This document shows positions 9,001 to 17,010 of a stretch of DNA of 64,000 nucleotides, one piece after another. The translations under genes and the position numbers were made by a program. The notes under the pieces are model-generated. The model had not been told where the DNA came from and ran no database searches. It saw only the letters and a program-made list of their open reading frames with translations. The stretch comes from PFL25 sp046260155 (GTDB lineage: Bacteria > Chloroflexota > Anaerolineae > Anaerolineales > UBA4823): NCBI GenBank assembly GCA_046260155.1, contig JBJYXV010000005.1, positions 3,706 through 67,705 of the forward strand. The letters are read 5' to 3'. Each line of letters starts with the position of its first letter. Position 1 is the first letter of the stretch.

Positions 9001-9375
9001 ATGTCTGATCCACCAAGGAAAGATTCCGTATTAGGGATTGTAGGTCCTTGCTCAGCGGGTAAATCAACCCTGATCGGTTATTTACATGATCTGGGTTATA
9101 TCTGTCGGCATATTGCCCAGGAGCATTCTTACGTTCCTGATATGTGGCTGAGGATTGTGAATCCCACCGTTTTAATTTACCTGGATGTAACCTACCCGAT
9201 CTCCCTCCAGAGACGACCTTTAAATCTTTCTGCCCAAGAATTTGAAGAACAGACCAAGCGTCTAGCACACGCACGTCAAAATGCTGATGTTTATGTAAAC
9301 ACGGACCCACTCACCCCTGACCAAGTATTCCAGTTCGTTTTGAATTCTTTGCAGGATCTGGAGATACAACCATGA
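9001..9375 (+). CDS. P-loop NTPase/kinase-like protein, 124 aa
   Basis: Small protein with a Walker A motif GPCSAGKST (residues 15-23) and a later strand VLIYLDVTYP, the layout of small nucleotide or shikimate-type kinases. It ends with an Arg/Lys-rich helix (FEEQTKRLAHARQNAD) that resembles a kinase lid. It is shorter than most kinases of this fold, so substrate and even catalytic activity are uncertain. It lies upstream of the secDF promoter. Confidence 0.65.
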   Translation: MSDPPRKDSVLGIVGPCSAGKSTLIGYLHDLGYICRHIAQEHSYVPDMWLRIVNPTVLIYLDVTYPISLQRRPLNLSAQEFEEQTKRLAHARQNADVYVNTDPLTPDQVFQFVLNSLQDLEIQP

Positions 9376-9408
9376 ACCGTTGGCAGTCTATGGATATTTG
9401 TGCTTGAT

Positions 9409-9437
9409 TTTACAAACTTCGTGAATGAGAGTATAAT
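9409..9437 (+). promoter_or_regulatory. Promoter of secD-secF
   Basis: TTTACA (9409-9414) and TATAAT (9432-9437) are 17 bp apart, 58 nt before the secD start. Confidence 0.7.
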
Positions 9438-9447
9438 GCTTTGGCTC

Positions 9448-9464
9448 GCCAGCCGCAGGCTGGC
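9448..9464 (+). other. Stem-loop in the secD 5' leader
   Basis: A perfect GC-rich 7-bp stem GCCAGCC/GGCTGGC with a GCA loop sits about 10 nt after the -10 box, so it would be at or near the mRNA 5' end. It may protect the transcript or act in regulation; function is not known. Confidence 0.55.
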
Positions 9465-9494
9465 ATTTATTACTTTTGAGGAGTTGTAGAATAA

Positions 9495-10823
9495 ATGAGG
9501 ATTTATCGCTGGCTAATCATCATCCTTATTGTGGTCGCATTCGCGATCTGGATTGATCTCCCGAATAATCCTGGTATTCACATTTTTGGAATTGACCGCA
9601 ATATTGACACCAGGCTGGGATTGGACCTGGTCGGTGGGGTTCAGGCACTCTTAGAAGCAGATTTGCCAGAGGGGACTCAAGTAGACGCCGAGAAAATGCA
9701 AACTGCTACCCGCATCGTTGAGAATCGAGTAAATGGCCTGGGTGTAACCGAAGCTTTGGTGCAGCAAGCTGGTGAAAACCGCATTGTTGTTGAGCTTCCC
9801 GGCATAGAAGACCCAACCGAAGCGATTGCAACCATACAGGAGACTGGTCTCCTGGAGTTTGTCGACATGGGTTCAAACCCACTGCCGCCAGGCACGGTGG
9901 TTGTCACAGATTTTGCCACTTCTGAGTCTGACCAACCGGCTGAAGGCCAGCAAGTTTTACAAACCGTAATGACTGGTGACAAGATCGAAAATGTCCAAGT
10001 TTCCCGCGATAACTCAGGTCAATACGTGATTCAGTTCAAGCTTGATTCCGAAGGGGCACAAATATTTTCCGATTATACAACTGCACACGTTGGTGATTAC
10101 CTGGGAATTGTGTTGGATAAAACGGTTATCTCTGCTCCCGTAGTGAATGAACCGATTACCGAAGGAGAAGGTGTGATCAGTGGATCATTCACTGTCGAAA
10201 GTGCGAATAACCTGGCTATCCAGCTTCGCTATGGTTCTCTCCCCATTCCATTAAAAGTAGTAGAAACTCGCACGATTGGCCCTTCTCTTGGGCAAGATTC
10301 CCTGGATAAAAGTCTGGTCGCTCTGTTGATCGGCTTTATTGTGGTGATACTTTTCATGGCTATCTACTACCGCTTACCAGGTATTTTAGCCGACGTCTCC
10401 ATCATAATCTATGCAACGGTAACATTTGCGATTTTCCGGTATATGCCGGTAACACTGACACTACCCGGGATTGCAGGGTTCATGTTGAGCACAGGCAGTG
10501 CCCTGGATGCGAACATCCTGATCTTTGAAAGGCTTAAAGAGGAATTGAGAGCGGGAAGGAAACTAAATCAAGCAGTGGATATCGCGTGGAAACGGGCTTG
10601 GCCTTCCATACGCGACTCGAATATTGCTACCCTGATTACCTGCGCTATCCTATTTTGGTTCGGGAGCTCTTTTGGAGCGACGATTGTAAAAGGATTTTCC
10701 TTAACTCTCGCTATTGGTGTGACGATCAGTTTATTCACCGCACTTGTTGTCACCCGGGTATTTCTAAATCTTGTGCTCGGGTATCTCCGTGATAAGAATT
10801 ATTCCAGGTGGTTTGGGATTTAA
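9495..10823 (+). CDS. secD: Protein translocase subunit SecD
   Basis: Inner-membrane subunit of the SecDF complex that uses the proton gradient to help pull secreted proteins out of SecYEG. N-terminal TM helix (about 5-20), conserved D1 block LGLDLVGGVQALLEA, a short periplasmic P1 domain, then five TM helices. The proton-path region reads GSALDANILIFER, with the usual Asp. At 442 residues it is the short form seen in Gram-positives and Chloroflexi. GAGGAG lies about 11 nt before the ATG. secF follows after 14 bp. Confidence 0.95.
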   Translation: MRIYRWLIIILIVVAFAIWIDLPNNPGIHIFGIDRNIDTRLGLDLVGGVQALLEADLPEGTQVDAEKMQTATRIVENRVNGLGVTEALVQQAGENRIVVELPGIEDPTEAIATIQETGLLEFVDMGSNPLPPGTVVVTDFATSESDQPAEGQQVLQTVMTGDKIENVQVSRDNSGQYVIQFKLDSEGAQIFSDYTTAHVGDYLGIVLDKTVISAPVVNEPITEGEGVISGSFTVESANNLAIQLRYGSLPIPLKVVETRTIGPSLGQDSLDKSLVALLIGFIVVILFMAIYYRLPGILADVSIIIYATVTFAIFRYMPVTLTLPGIAGFMLSTGSALDANILIFERLKEELRAGRKLNQAVDIAWKRAWPSIRDSNIATLITCAILFWFGSSFGATIVKGFSLTLAIGVTISLFTALVVTRVFLNLVLGYLRDKNYSRWFGI

Positions 10824-10837
10824 AATAGGGAACATTT

Positions 10838-11770
10838 ATGTTTAATATTCTCGGAAAAAGATATCTCTTTTTTGGCATTTCACTGCTGCTGATTTTGCCA
10901 GGTTTCTTACTCTTAATTTTCTATGGTTTGAACCTGTCCGTGGATTTTACAGGAGGAACGCTGGTTGAAATCAGCTTTGAATCTGGCACCCCACCTCCCC
11001 TTGAAGATATTGTCGGGATTTACAATCAATTTGATATCAGTGATGTGCAAGTACAAACAACCGGGGATAATACGATCATCTCCAGGTCATCTTATTTAGA
11101 AGATAAGACTCGCGCAGATATACTGACAGCAATTGAACAGAGTGCAGGCGAGCAGGTGACGATTGTTCGCATTGATAGCGTAGGGGCCACAATCGGTCAA
11201 GAGGTGACGCTGCGTGCCGCACTGGCGATCGCTGTAGCTGCACTGATCGTGGTGGTATACATCACTTTTGCCTTCCGCGGGATGCCGAACGCTTTTCGAA
11301 ATGGTGTCTGCGCGATCATTGCAGAAATTCATGATGTGTTGATTATTTTCAGCTTATTGATGATCGGTGGCGTTTTATGGGGATGGCAGATCGATGCTTT
11401 ATTCCTCACTGCATTACTGACCGTGATCGGTTTTTCTGTACAGGATACGATTGTTGTCTTTGATCGCATCCGAGAAAATTCAGTGATTTACAGGCGTTTA
11501 CCGTTTGAGACCCTAGTCAACCACTCCATCATCCAGACTTTGCAGCGCTCGATCAATACCCAACTGATGACAGTTGAGTTCATGCTCCTGGCCCTGGTCC
11601 TATTCGGGGGATTGACTCTCCGGCAGTTTTCTGTGATCCTGTTGGTTGGGTTGTTTAGTGGTACGTATTCATCTATATTTGTCGCCGCTCCTGTCCTGGT
11701 AGTTTGGGAGAACCGTGAATGGCAGAATTGGTTTGGAAGGGGAAAAAAGAAACAACAAGCCGCAAATTAA
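10838..11770 (+). CDS. secF: Protein translocase subunit SecF
   Basis: Partner of SecD in the membrane. It has an N-terminal TM helix, the SecF block VDFTGGTLVEISF, a small periplasmic domain, and five further TM helices containing GFSVQDTIVVFDRIREN, the conserved Asp/Arg stretch of the family. At 310 residues it is normal. A terminator-like hairpin follows. Confidence 0.95.
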   Translation: MFNILGKRYLFFGISLLLILPGFLLLIFYGLNLSVDFTGGTLVEISFESGTPPPLEDIVGIYNQFDISDVQVQTTGDNTIISRSSYLEDKTRADILTAIEQSAGEQVTIVRIDSVGATIGQEVTLRAALAIAVAALIVVVYITFAFRGMPNAFRNGVCAIIAEIHDVLIIFSLLMIGGVLWGWQIDALFLTALLTVIGFSVQDTIVVFDRIRENSVIYRRLPFETLVNHSIIQTLQRSINTQLMTVEFMLLALVLFGGLTLRQFSVILLVGLFSGTYSSIFVAAPVLVVWENREWQNWFGRGKKKQQAAN

Positions 11771-11797
11771 ACGATCGTGAAAGGGAAATATGGGGTT

Positions 11798-11832
11798 TTA
11801 ACAGGTCTTTTGACCTGTTAAAGTCCTATTTT
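11798..11832 (+). terminator. Terminator-like hairpin after secF
   Basis: A perfect 10-bp inverted repeat TTAACAGGTC/GACCTGTTAA (11798-11807 with 11812-11821) has a TTTT loop, followed by a T-rich but interrupted tail to 11832. Confidence 0.65.
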
Positions 11833-11843
11833 ATTTAATCAAT

Positions 11844-12782
11844 ATGAAACCTAAATTCAAAGCCTCTACCGATGATACGATGGTCGAAACGAGGCCTGCC
11901 TATGTAGTTGAGACCTGGGACAAACCCCATCCATCCTCCCGACAGCGTGGAATTGCCAGGGTATTTCGAATCGGATGTATCACCTTGCTTGCAGTGTTTA
12001 TCTGCATCGTTTTTACCAGTTTGGTATATTTTTTGGTGCCATTCCGGACCGATTTTCTGGTACTTGGTATCGATCGGACACCAGAAGGAAGCAGTCTGGG
12101 ACGCAGTGATACCAATATCCTTATGACAGTGCGACCCCTTCGTCCTTATGTTGGCATGCTGTCCATACCAAGGGATTTGTGGGTCACGATTCCTGGAGTC
12201 GGCGAGAACAGGATTAACACTGCTCATTTCTTTGCCGAGATCGATGAGCCAGGCAGTGGACCTGCTGCCGCAATGGAAACCATCGAATTAAATTTTGGTA
12301 TACCTATCAAATATTATGTTCGAGTTAAATTTGATGGCATTGTTGATATCGTTGATTCGATTGGGGGACTGGATGTTGAATTAGATCAGCCAATGGCTGG
12401 TTTACCCGCAGGAAATCACCATTTGTCAGGAGAAGAAGCACTGGTCTTTGTCAGGGATAGGCAAGGAAGTGATGATTTCTTCCGCATGCAGCAAGGCCAG
12501 TTCTTTATTGTGGAAATCCTTGAACAAATGATGCAGCCGGCTTCTTGGCCGCGGCTTCCTGCTTTTTTCTCTGCGCTGAATGACTCCATTGACACAAATC
12601 TACCGTTTTGGGTGTGGCCGCGCATCGCTTTTGCCATACTGCGCGCAGGTCCAGCCGGGATTGATTCCCATATTATTAATCGAGATTATGTTACCCCGAC
12701 TACTACCTCAGAGGGAGCTGCGGTACTGATTCCGAATTGGCCGCTCATCAACCCGCTGGTGGCTGAGATATTTGGACAGTGA
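11844..12782 (+). CDS. LytR-CpsA-Psr (LCP) family protein
   Basis: LCP enzymes attach undecaprenyl-linked glycopolymers to the cell wall or to proteins outside the membrane. A cytoplasmic N-terminus (about 45 residues) is followed by one TM helix (about 47-70) and the extracytoplasmic LCP domain: FLVLGIDR, GRSDTNILMTV, SIPRDLWVTIPG with the catalytic Arg, GENRINTAHFF, FDGIVDIVDSIGGLDVEL and a late ALVFVRDR. At 312 residues it is typical. It converges on the prepilin peptidase gene. Confidence 0.9.
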   Translation: MKPKFKASTDDTMVETRPAYVVETWDKPHPSSRQRGIARVFRIGCITLLAVFICIVFTSLVYFLVPFRTDFLVLGIDRTPEGSSLGRSDTNILMTVRPLRPYVGMLSIPRDLWVTIPGVGENRINTAHFFAEIDEPGSGPAAAMETIELNFGIPIKYYVRVKFDGIVDIVDSIGGLDVELDQPMAGLPAGNHHLSGEEALVFVRDRQGSDDFFRMQQGQFFIVEILEQMMQPASWPRLPAFFSALNDSIDTNLPFWVWPRIAFAILRAGPAGIDSHIINRDYVTPTTTSEGAAVLIPNWPLINPLVAEIFGQ

Positions 12783-12787
12783 TATAT

Positions 12788-13552
12788 TCATCCGCCAAAC
12801 GCATTAATAAAATATTGGTTGAAAAAAATTAGTGCTGCTGCACCGGCGATCATAAATGGGCCGTACGGGATGAAGGTGAAGGCACGGTATTTACGGGCCA
12901 GAAAGGAGATCACAAGGTAAATCAGGGAAATTACTCCTGCGAATAAAATGGCAAAAAATAATCCTGCGATAATCGCTGGCCATCCAAGGATCAAGCCTAA
13001 GATACCACCCAGGATGACATCGCCAAACCCGAGCGCTTCATCATTGAACCCTGATTGGCTTCTCCGCACGATAAATCGAGCAAATAACGCTCCCAGGATG
13101 TATAAACCAAGCATCGCTCCAAATCCAGCCAAGCCGCCCATCAGTGTATCGATAAAGCCATGCAGCTGAATACCGAGCACCAAACCTAAAACCGCTCCAA
13201 AAATGCTGGTTGGGTGCATAATCAGGTGATGTTCTAGATCAATAACAACCACGATGCTGAAATACACCAGTAATACCAAACTGAACCAAAAGCCCAGGAC
13301 AAGATCAGGTTGCAGCCACAACCAAACCACAATCAGGGTAGTGAGCAGCTCAACCATCCAGGTCCTGTAAGTGCGGTGGTGACCGCAATGAGGGCATTTA
13401 CGAGGCCAGACGAAGTAATTAACCAGGGGTTGCGGTTGTTCGCAATGTATACAGAATGGTGCTGTGAGCCGCCGCTTGTAAGGCAGGACATCGGAAATAT
13501 AATTAATGAAACCCCCAACAATCCATCCCAGAAGGATCACTAATGCTAACAT
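12788..13552 (-). CDS. Prepilin peptidase / N-methyltransferase (A24 family)
   Basis: Membrane aspartic protease that cleaves and methylates type IV pilin-like precursors. It has the N-terminal cytoplasmic domain with Cys34, Cys37, Cys53 and Cys56 as zinc ligands, then multiple TM helices with catalytic Asp105 (VVVIDLEHHL) and Asp178 (GFGDV). At 254 residues it is complete. No pilin or pilus assembly gene is in view. A -10 box lies 7 nt before the ATG with no ribosome-binding site. Confidence 0.92.
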   Translation of the reverse strand: MLALVILLGWIVGGFINYISDVLPYKRRLTAPFCIHCEQPQPLVNYFVWPRKCPHCGHHRTYRTWMVELLTTLIVVWLWLQPDLVLGFWFSLVLLVYFSIVVVIDLEHHLIMHPTSIFGAVLGLVLGIQLHGFIDTLMGGLAGFGAMLGLYILGALFARFIVRRSQSGFNDEALGFGDVILGGILGLILGWPAIIAGLFFAILFAGVISLIYLVISFLARKYRAFTFIPYGPFMIAGAAALIFFNQYFINAFGG

Positions 13553-13559
13553 GGCAGAA

Positions 13560-13565
13560 ATTATA
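13560..13565 (-). promoter_or_regulatory. -10 box 7 nt before the start codon (leaderless promoter)
   Basis: TATAAT on the minus strand is followed by 7 nt and the prepilin peptidase ATG at 13552. No good -35 hexamer is visible. Confidence 0.5.
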
Positions 13566-13597
13566 GCATTCCGGGAATTAGAATTTGATGTTCGTAC

Positions 13598-13624
13598 TTA
13601 ACAGAAATGTTTTTAAAGTACAAT
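13598..13624 (+). promoter_or_regulatory. Leaderless promoter of the SAM hydrolase gene
   Basis: TTAACA (13598-13603) and TACAAT (13619-13624) are 15 bp apart, and TACAAT is 7 nt before the ATG at 13632. The upstream in-frame ATG at 13623 overlaps the -10 box, which argues against it as the start. Confidence 0.5.
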
Positions 13625-13631
13625 GGAGCGC

Positions 13632-14477
13632 ATGCAGCCCAAGTCATTAATTGCATTGATCTCGGATTTTGGTCAAGAAGACCCCTATGTCGGGATCATG
13701 AAAGGTGTCATCTCGAATCTTTCACCCCAATCCAGACTGGTGGATATCACGCATGACATCCCACCGGGTGATATCCAGAAGGCTGGTATCAGCTTATGGA
13801 TGGCAAAGCCTTATTTTCCAGCTGGGACAATTTTTCTGTGCGTTGTAGATCCTGGTGTTGGGACAGATCGAAAAGCAATCATCCTTACTGATAAACAGCA
13901 CGTTTATATCGGCCCGGATAATGGTGTATTTACCTTTGGACTGGATAGCGATCTGGAAATTCATGAGTTGTCGAATCCTGGACTTCAACTGCCCCCATCG
14001 AGTTCAACCTTTCATGGGAGGGATATTTTTGCACCTGCAGCAGCTCATGCAGCAAATGGAGTGGCATTGGATCAATTTGGGGATCAAATTTCCGGATGTA
14101 TCCAGTGGCCTAAACCGGAGATGCGAATTGAATCTACCCGCATCTTTGGTGAGATTATCTACGAAGATCGTTTTGGCAACCAGATCACCAGCCTGGGGAA
14201 ATTTACCAGGTCTGGCAAAAACAGATATCAGCTCGATCCTTGGTTGACCGGTAGTTCTACAACGGGAGAGGTTTTAGACCTTTCAATTGAAAGAGCAACC
14301 CTGCTTCTTCCAAGTGGTCGCTTCTTGTCCTGGGTAGATACCTATGCAGAGATCGAAGAAGGTGAATGTGGAATATTAGTTGGGAGTGCCGGTCTCCTGG
14401 AGATAGCTGCATATAGAAAATCTGCCCAGGAATTTACCCAATTGTCATTGGGTGACAGGATCACCCTGCTTTTTTAA
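13632..14477 (+). CDS. SAM hydrolase / SAM hydroxide adenosyltransferase (DUF62 family)
   Basis: Family members split S-adenosylmethionine with water into adenosine and methionine; relatives use chloride or fluoride. Seen are LIALISDFGQEDPYVG at the N-terminus, VVDPGVGTDRKAI, YIGPDNGVFTF, and STFHGRDIFAPAAAHAA, all family blocks. A C-terminal beta domain completes the 281 residues. I chose ATG 13632 over 13623 because of the -10 box position. MurA starts 10 bp after the stop, so the two are probably cotranscribed. Hydrolase and not halogenase activity is inferred from the general lineage distribution. Confidence 0.88.
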   Translation: MQPKSLIALISDFGQEDPYVGIMKGVISNLSPQSRLVDITHDIPPGDIQKAGISLWMAKPYFPAGTIFLCVVDPGVGTDRKAIILTDKQHVYIGPDNGVFTFGLDSDLEIHELSNPGLQLPPSSSTFHGRDIFAPAAAHAANGVALDQFGDQISGCIQWPKPEMRIESTRIFGEIIYEDRFGNQITSLGKFTRSGKNRYQLDPWLTGSSTTGEVLDLSIERATLLLPSGRFLSWVDTYAEIEEGECGILVGSAGLLEIAAYRKSAQEFTQLSLGDRITLLF

Positions 14478-14487
14478 GGAGACAGGA

Positions 14488-15777
14488 ATGGAGAAATTGA
14501 TGATTGGGGGGTGCCAACCATTGCACGGCGAGATATTTCCTTCTGGTAATAAAAACGCTGCACTGCCTCTACTTGCAGCGTGCCTTCTGACAGACGAACC
14601 GGTCATATTAAGAAATTTGCCAGAGATCAAAGATGTTGCTGCAATGCGCCTGCTGCTTGAGAGCCTGGGAGTAAATATTGAGAACGTCGGTGATCACACC
14701 TGGCGTATTTGGGCTGATCAGGTTCGGCCTGCTGATCTTGATCCCGAGATCTGCCGCAAGATCAGAGCCTCTATCCTGCTTGCGGGACCCATGGTTGCCA
14801 GGACAGGAGAACTTCACATGCCCCCGCCAGGAGGGGATGTGATTGGCAGGCGCAGGGTTGACAGCCATATTTTAGCGCTCAAAGCCCTGGGCGCCGATGC
14901 TGAATACGAGCGCTCAAAAAAAGTTTTCCAATTTACTGCAAGGAAATTGGCCGGTGCAGATATCCTGATGGATGAAGCCAGTGTCACCGCGACTGAGAAC
15001 GCGATCATGGCTGCGGTGACTGCGAATGGGGAAACTATCCTGCGAAACGCTGCCTCGGAACCACATATCCAGGAATTGTGTCATTTTCTCAACCAACTTG
15101 GGGCTCGAATCGAAAATATTGGCTCTAACACCCTGCACATCGCAGGTGTTCCAAAATTAAGCGGGGGAGAATTTACTATTGGTGCGGATTACCTAGAGGT
15201 GGTCAGCTATATTGGTGCAGCTGTGGTCACCCACGGTTCAATATGGATCAGGGACGCAGCTCCACAACACCTGGATATGATCGCTTACGTTTTTCGCCGC
15301 CTGGGTGTGGAATGGCGGGTTGAGGGTCAGGATATCTATGTTCCCGAAGAGCAGGAACTGGCCATCGAACCTGACGTTGGAGGGGCGATTCCTGAGATAA
15401 GCGTCATGCCGTGGCCAGCATTCCCAACTGATCTGATGAGTATTGCCATTGTGGTGGCAACACAATCCCGGGGCAGTATCCTATTTCATGATTGGATGTA
15501 TCCCAGCCGCATGTTTTTTATTGATAAGCTGGTGAATATGGGAGCTCAAATCGTGCTGTGCGACCCTCACCGCAGTATCGTCCAGGGTCCGACAACTCTA
15601 TACGCAGAAACTATGGAAAGCCCTGACATCCGGGCAGGTATGGCGATGGTGCTGGCAGCCTTGGCAGCAAAAGGACAATCTGAGATCCGCAATGTTGGCC
15701 AGATTGATCGAGGTTATGAAGGTATAGATAAAAAACTTCGCGCTCTGGGAGCGCGGGTTGAACGGATCAGTGAATAG
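14488..15777 (+). CDS. murA: UDP-N-acetylglucosamine 1-carboxyvinyltransferase, Asp-type
   Basis: First committed step of peptidoglycan synthesis: transfers enolpyruvate from PEP to UDP-GlcNAc in the cytoplasm. Lys22-Asn23 matches the E. coli active site, and Arg93 lies in RASILLAG. The flexible loop reads PPPGGDVIGRR: the position of E. coli Cys115 is Asp117, as in naturally fosfomycin-resistant MurA of Mycobacterium and Chlamydia. I start at ATG 14488, with AAGGAG at 14476-14481, giving 429 residues; an in-frame ATG at 14452 lies inside the upstream gene. Confidence 0.93.
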   Translation: MEKLMIGGCQPLHGEIFPSGNKNAALPLLAACLLTDEPVILRNLPEIKDVAAMRLLLESLGVNIENVGDHTWRIWADQVRPADLDPEICRKIRASILLAGPMVARTGELHMPPPGGDVIGRRRVDSHILALKALGADAEYERSKKVFQFTARKLAGADILMDEASVTATENAIMAAVTANGETILRNAASEPHIQELCHFLNQLGARIENIGSNTLHIAGVPKLSGGEFTIGADYLEVVSYIGAAVVTHGSIWIRDAAPQHLDMIAYVFRRLGVEWRVEGQDIYVPEEQELAIEPDVGGAIPEISVMPWPAFPTDLMSIAIVVATQSRGSILFHDWMYPSRMFFIDKLVNMGAQIVLCDPHRSIVQGPTTLYAETMESPDIRAGMAMVLAALAAKGQSEIRNVGQIDRGYEGIDKKLRALGARVERISE

Positions 15778-15792
15778 AGATGCTGCTGAAGT

Positions 15793-16155
15793 TTATTCCG
15801 GAACTTCCTCCTGAGAATCTTCGACAACACTCATGAACTCTCCGACTACCTCTCGCAGCATTCCTTCAGGTAATGCACCAACCTGGCGGTGGATAATTTT
15901 TCCATTCGCAACAAACAGCATGGTTGGGATTCCCTGCACCTGGTACTTCATAGCCCATTGGGGATTCTCGTCAGTATTAACCTTGGTTACTAGCAGCTTG
16001 CCTGCATTTTCCTTGGCCAATTTATCCAGAACGGGTGCGACCATCTTGCATGGTCCACACCAGGGAGCCCAAAAATCTACAATAACTGGTAATTTTGATT
16101 GTAAGACGGTCTTCTCAAAAGCACTATCGGTTACGTGAATTGGTTCATCAAACAT
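15793..16155 (-). CDS. trxA: Thioredoxin
   Basis: Cytoplasmic disulfide reductase. The active site is WCGPC at residues 32-36, preceded by VIVDFWAP, with the cis-Pro in GIPTMLFV. The ATG at 16155 has GGAGAG about 6 nt upstream and gives 120 residues; longer in-frame starts lack a ribosome-binding site and add a non-conserved stretch. An acidic tail (EDSQEEVPE) is slightly longer than usual. It could reduce the ArsC-like protein near 62.7 kb, but that is inference. Confidence 0.93.
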   Translation of the reverse strand: MFDEPIHVTDSAFEKTVLQSKLPVIVDFWAPWCGPCKMVAPVLDKLAKENAGKLLVTKVNTDENPQWAMKYQVQGIPTMLFVANGKIIHRQVGALPEGMLREVVGEFMSVVEDSQEEVPE

Positions 16156-16214
16156 GTTTCTCTCCATATCGAAATATGCTGCCAAGTATAGCATGCTAGG
16201 CGGTATTTGTCAGG

Positions 16215-16220
16215 TATAAT
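16215..16220 (+). promoter_or_regulatory. -10 box 7 nt before the scpA start (leaderless promoter)
   Basis: TATAAT is followed by exactly 7 nt and ATG 16228. An alternative upstream TTG at 16207 would place the promoter inside the gene. Confidence 0.55.
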
Positions 16221-16227
16221 TTGGACA

Positions 16228-17010
16228 ATGTCTGTCATAAATCCATCCGTCGAGCCTTCCCATTATCAAGTAGCAACCCCAGTTTATCAAGGACCATTAG
16301 ATCTGTTACTGCAGCTGATCGAACGCGCAGAATTGGATATCACCAAGCTGTCTCTTGCCCAGGTGACCGATCAATACCTGAAGTACCTAAAGCATCTCGA
16401 GCAGCTATCAGCGGAGGAGATCTCGGGTTTCCTGATCATTGCAGCGAAATTGATCCAGATTAAATCCGAAATGCTGCTACCGCGACCTCCCTCCAGGGAA
16501 CCGGGAGAGGAAGATCCTGGCGAGGCTCTTGCCCGGCAGCTGATTCTTTACCGCCAATATAAGCAGGTGGCAATAGCACTTGATCTGCTGCAGAGGAAAG
16601 ACCAGCGCACTTATGTAAGTTATGCCCCCGTTCCAGAAATCGAGGGAAAATTTCAATTATCCGGCTTGGATATTATTGATTTGAGGGATGCATACCTAGA
16701 TGTCTATTCCCGAAAACCTGAAGAGCCGGAGTCTTTGGATGGAGCAATTACCAAACCCAAGGTGACGATCCGGCAGAAGATACGTCTGGTTACAGACCAC
16801 CTGCGCAGATTCGGAAGGACAAATTTCCGGGCGGTGCTTGGCAAACGATTTTCCAGGGAAGAAGTTGGGGTCACTTTCCTGGCGATTCTGGAATTGGTAA
16901 AACTCAATATTATCGCTACTTCCCAGGCTGGATTGTTTTCAGAGATCGAGATCACCGCCATTAATGAATGGGAGGGAAAAGATGAAATTGAGTTGGAATT
17001 CGGTGAATGA
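16228..17010 (+). CDS. scpA: Segregation and condensation protein A
   Basis: Kleisin subunit of the SMC-ScpAB condensin. The N-terminal kleisin block YQGPLDLLLQLIERAELDI is typical, followed by AEEISGFLIIAAKLIQIKSEMLLP, and a C-terminal winged-helix region (FLAILELVKLNII). At 260 residues it is normal. scpB is not downstream; a DUF255 gene overlaps the stop by 4 bp, so scpB must be elsewhere or lie outside this arrangement. Confidence 0.92.
   Translation: MSVINPSVEPSHYQVATPVYQGPLDLLLQLIERAELDITKLSLAQVTDQYLKYLKHLEQLSAEEISGFLIIAAKLIQIKSEMLLPRPPSREPGEEDPGEALARQLILYRQYKQVAIALDLLQRKDQRTYVSYAPVPEIEGKFQLSGLDIIDLRDAYLDVYSRKPEEPESLDGAITKPKVTIRQKIRLVTDHLRRFGRTNFRAVLGKRFSREEVGVTFLAILELVKLNIIATSQAGLFSEIEITAINEWEGKDEIELEFGE

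Noticed and set aside
16207..16227. TTG start for scpA at 16207
   Set aside because: It would place the TATAAT box inside the gene and adds residues not conserved in ScpA.
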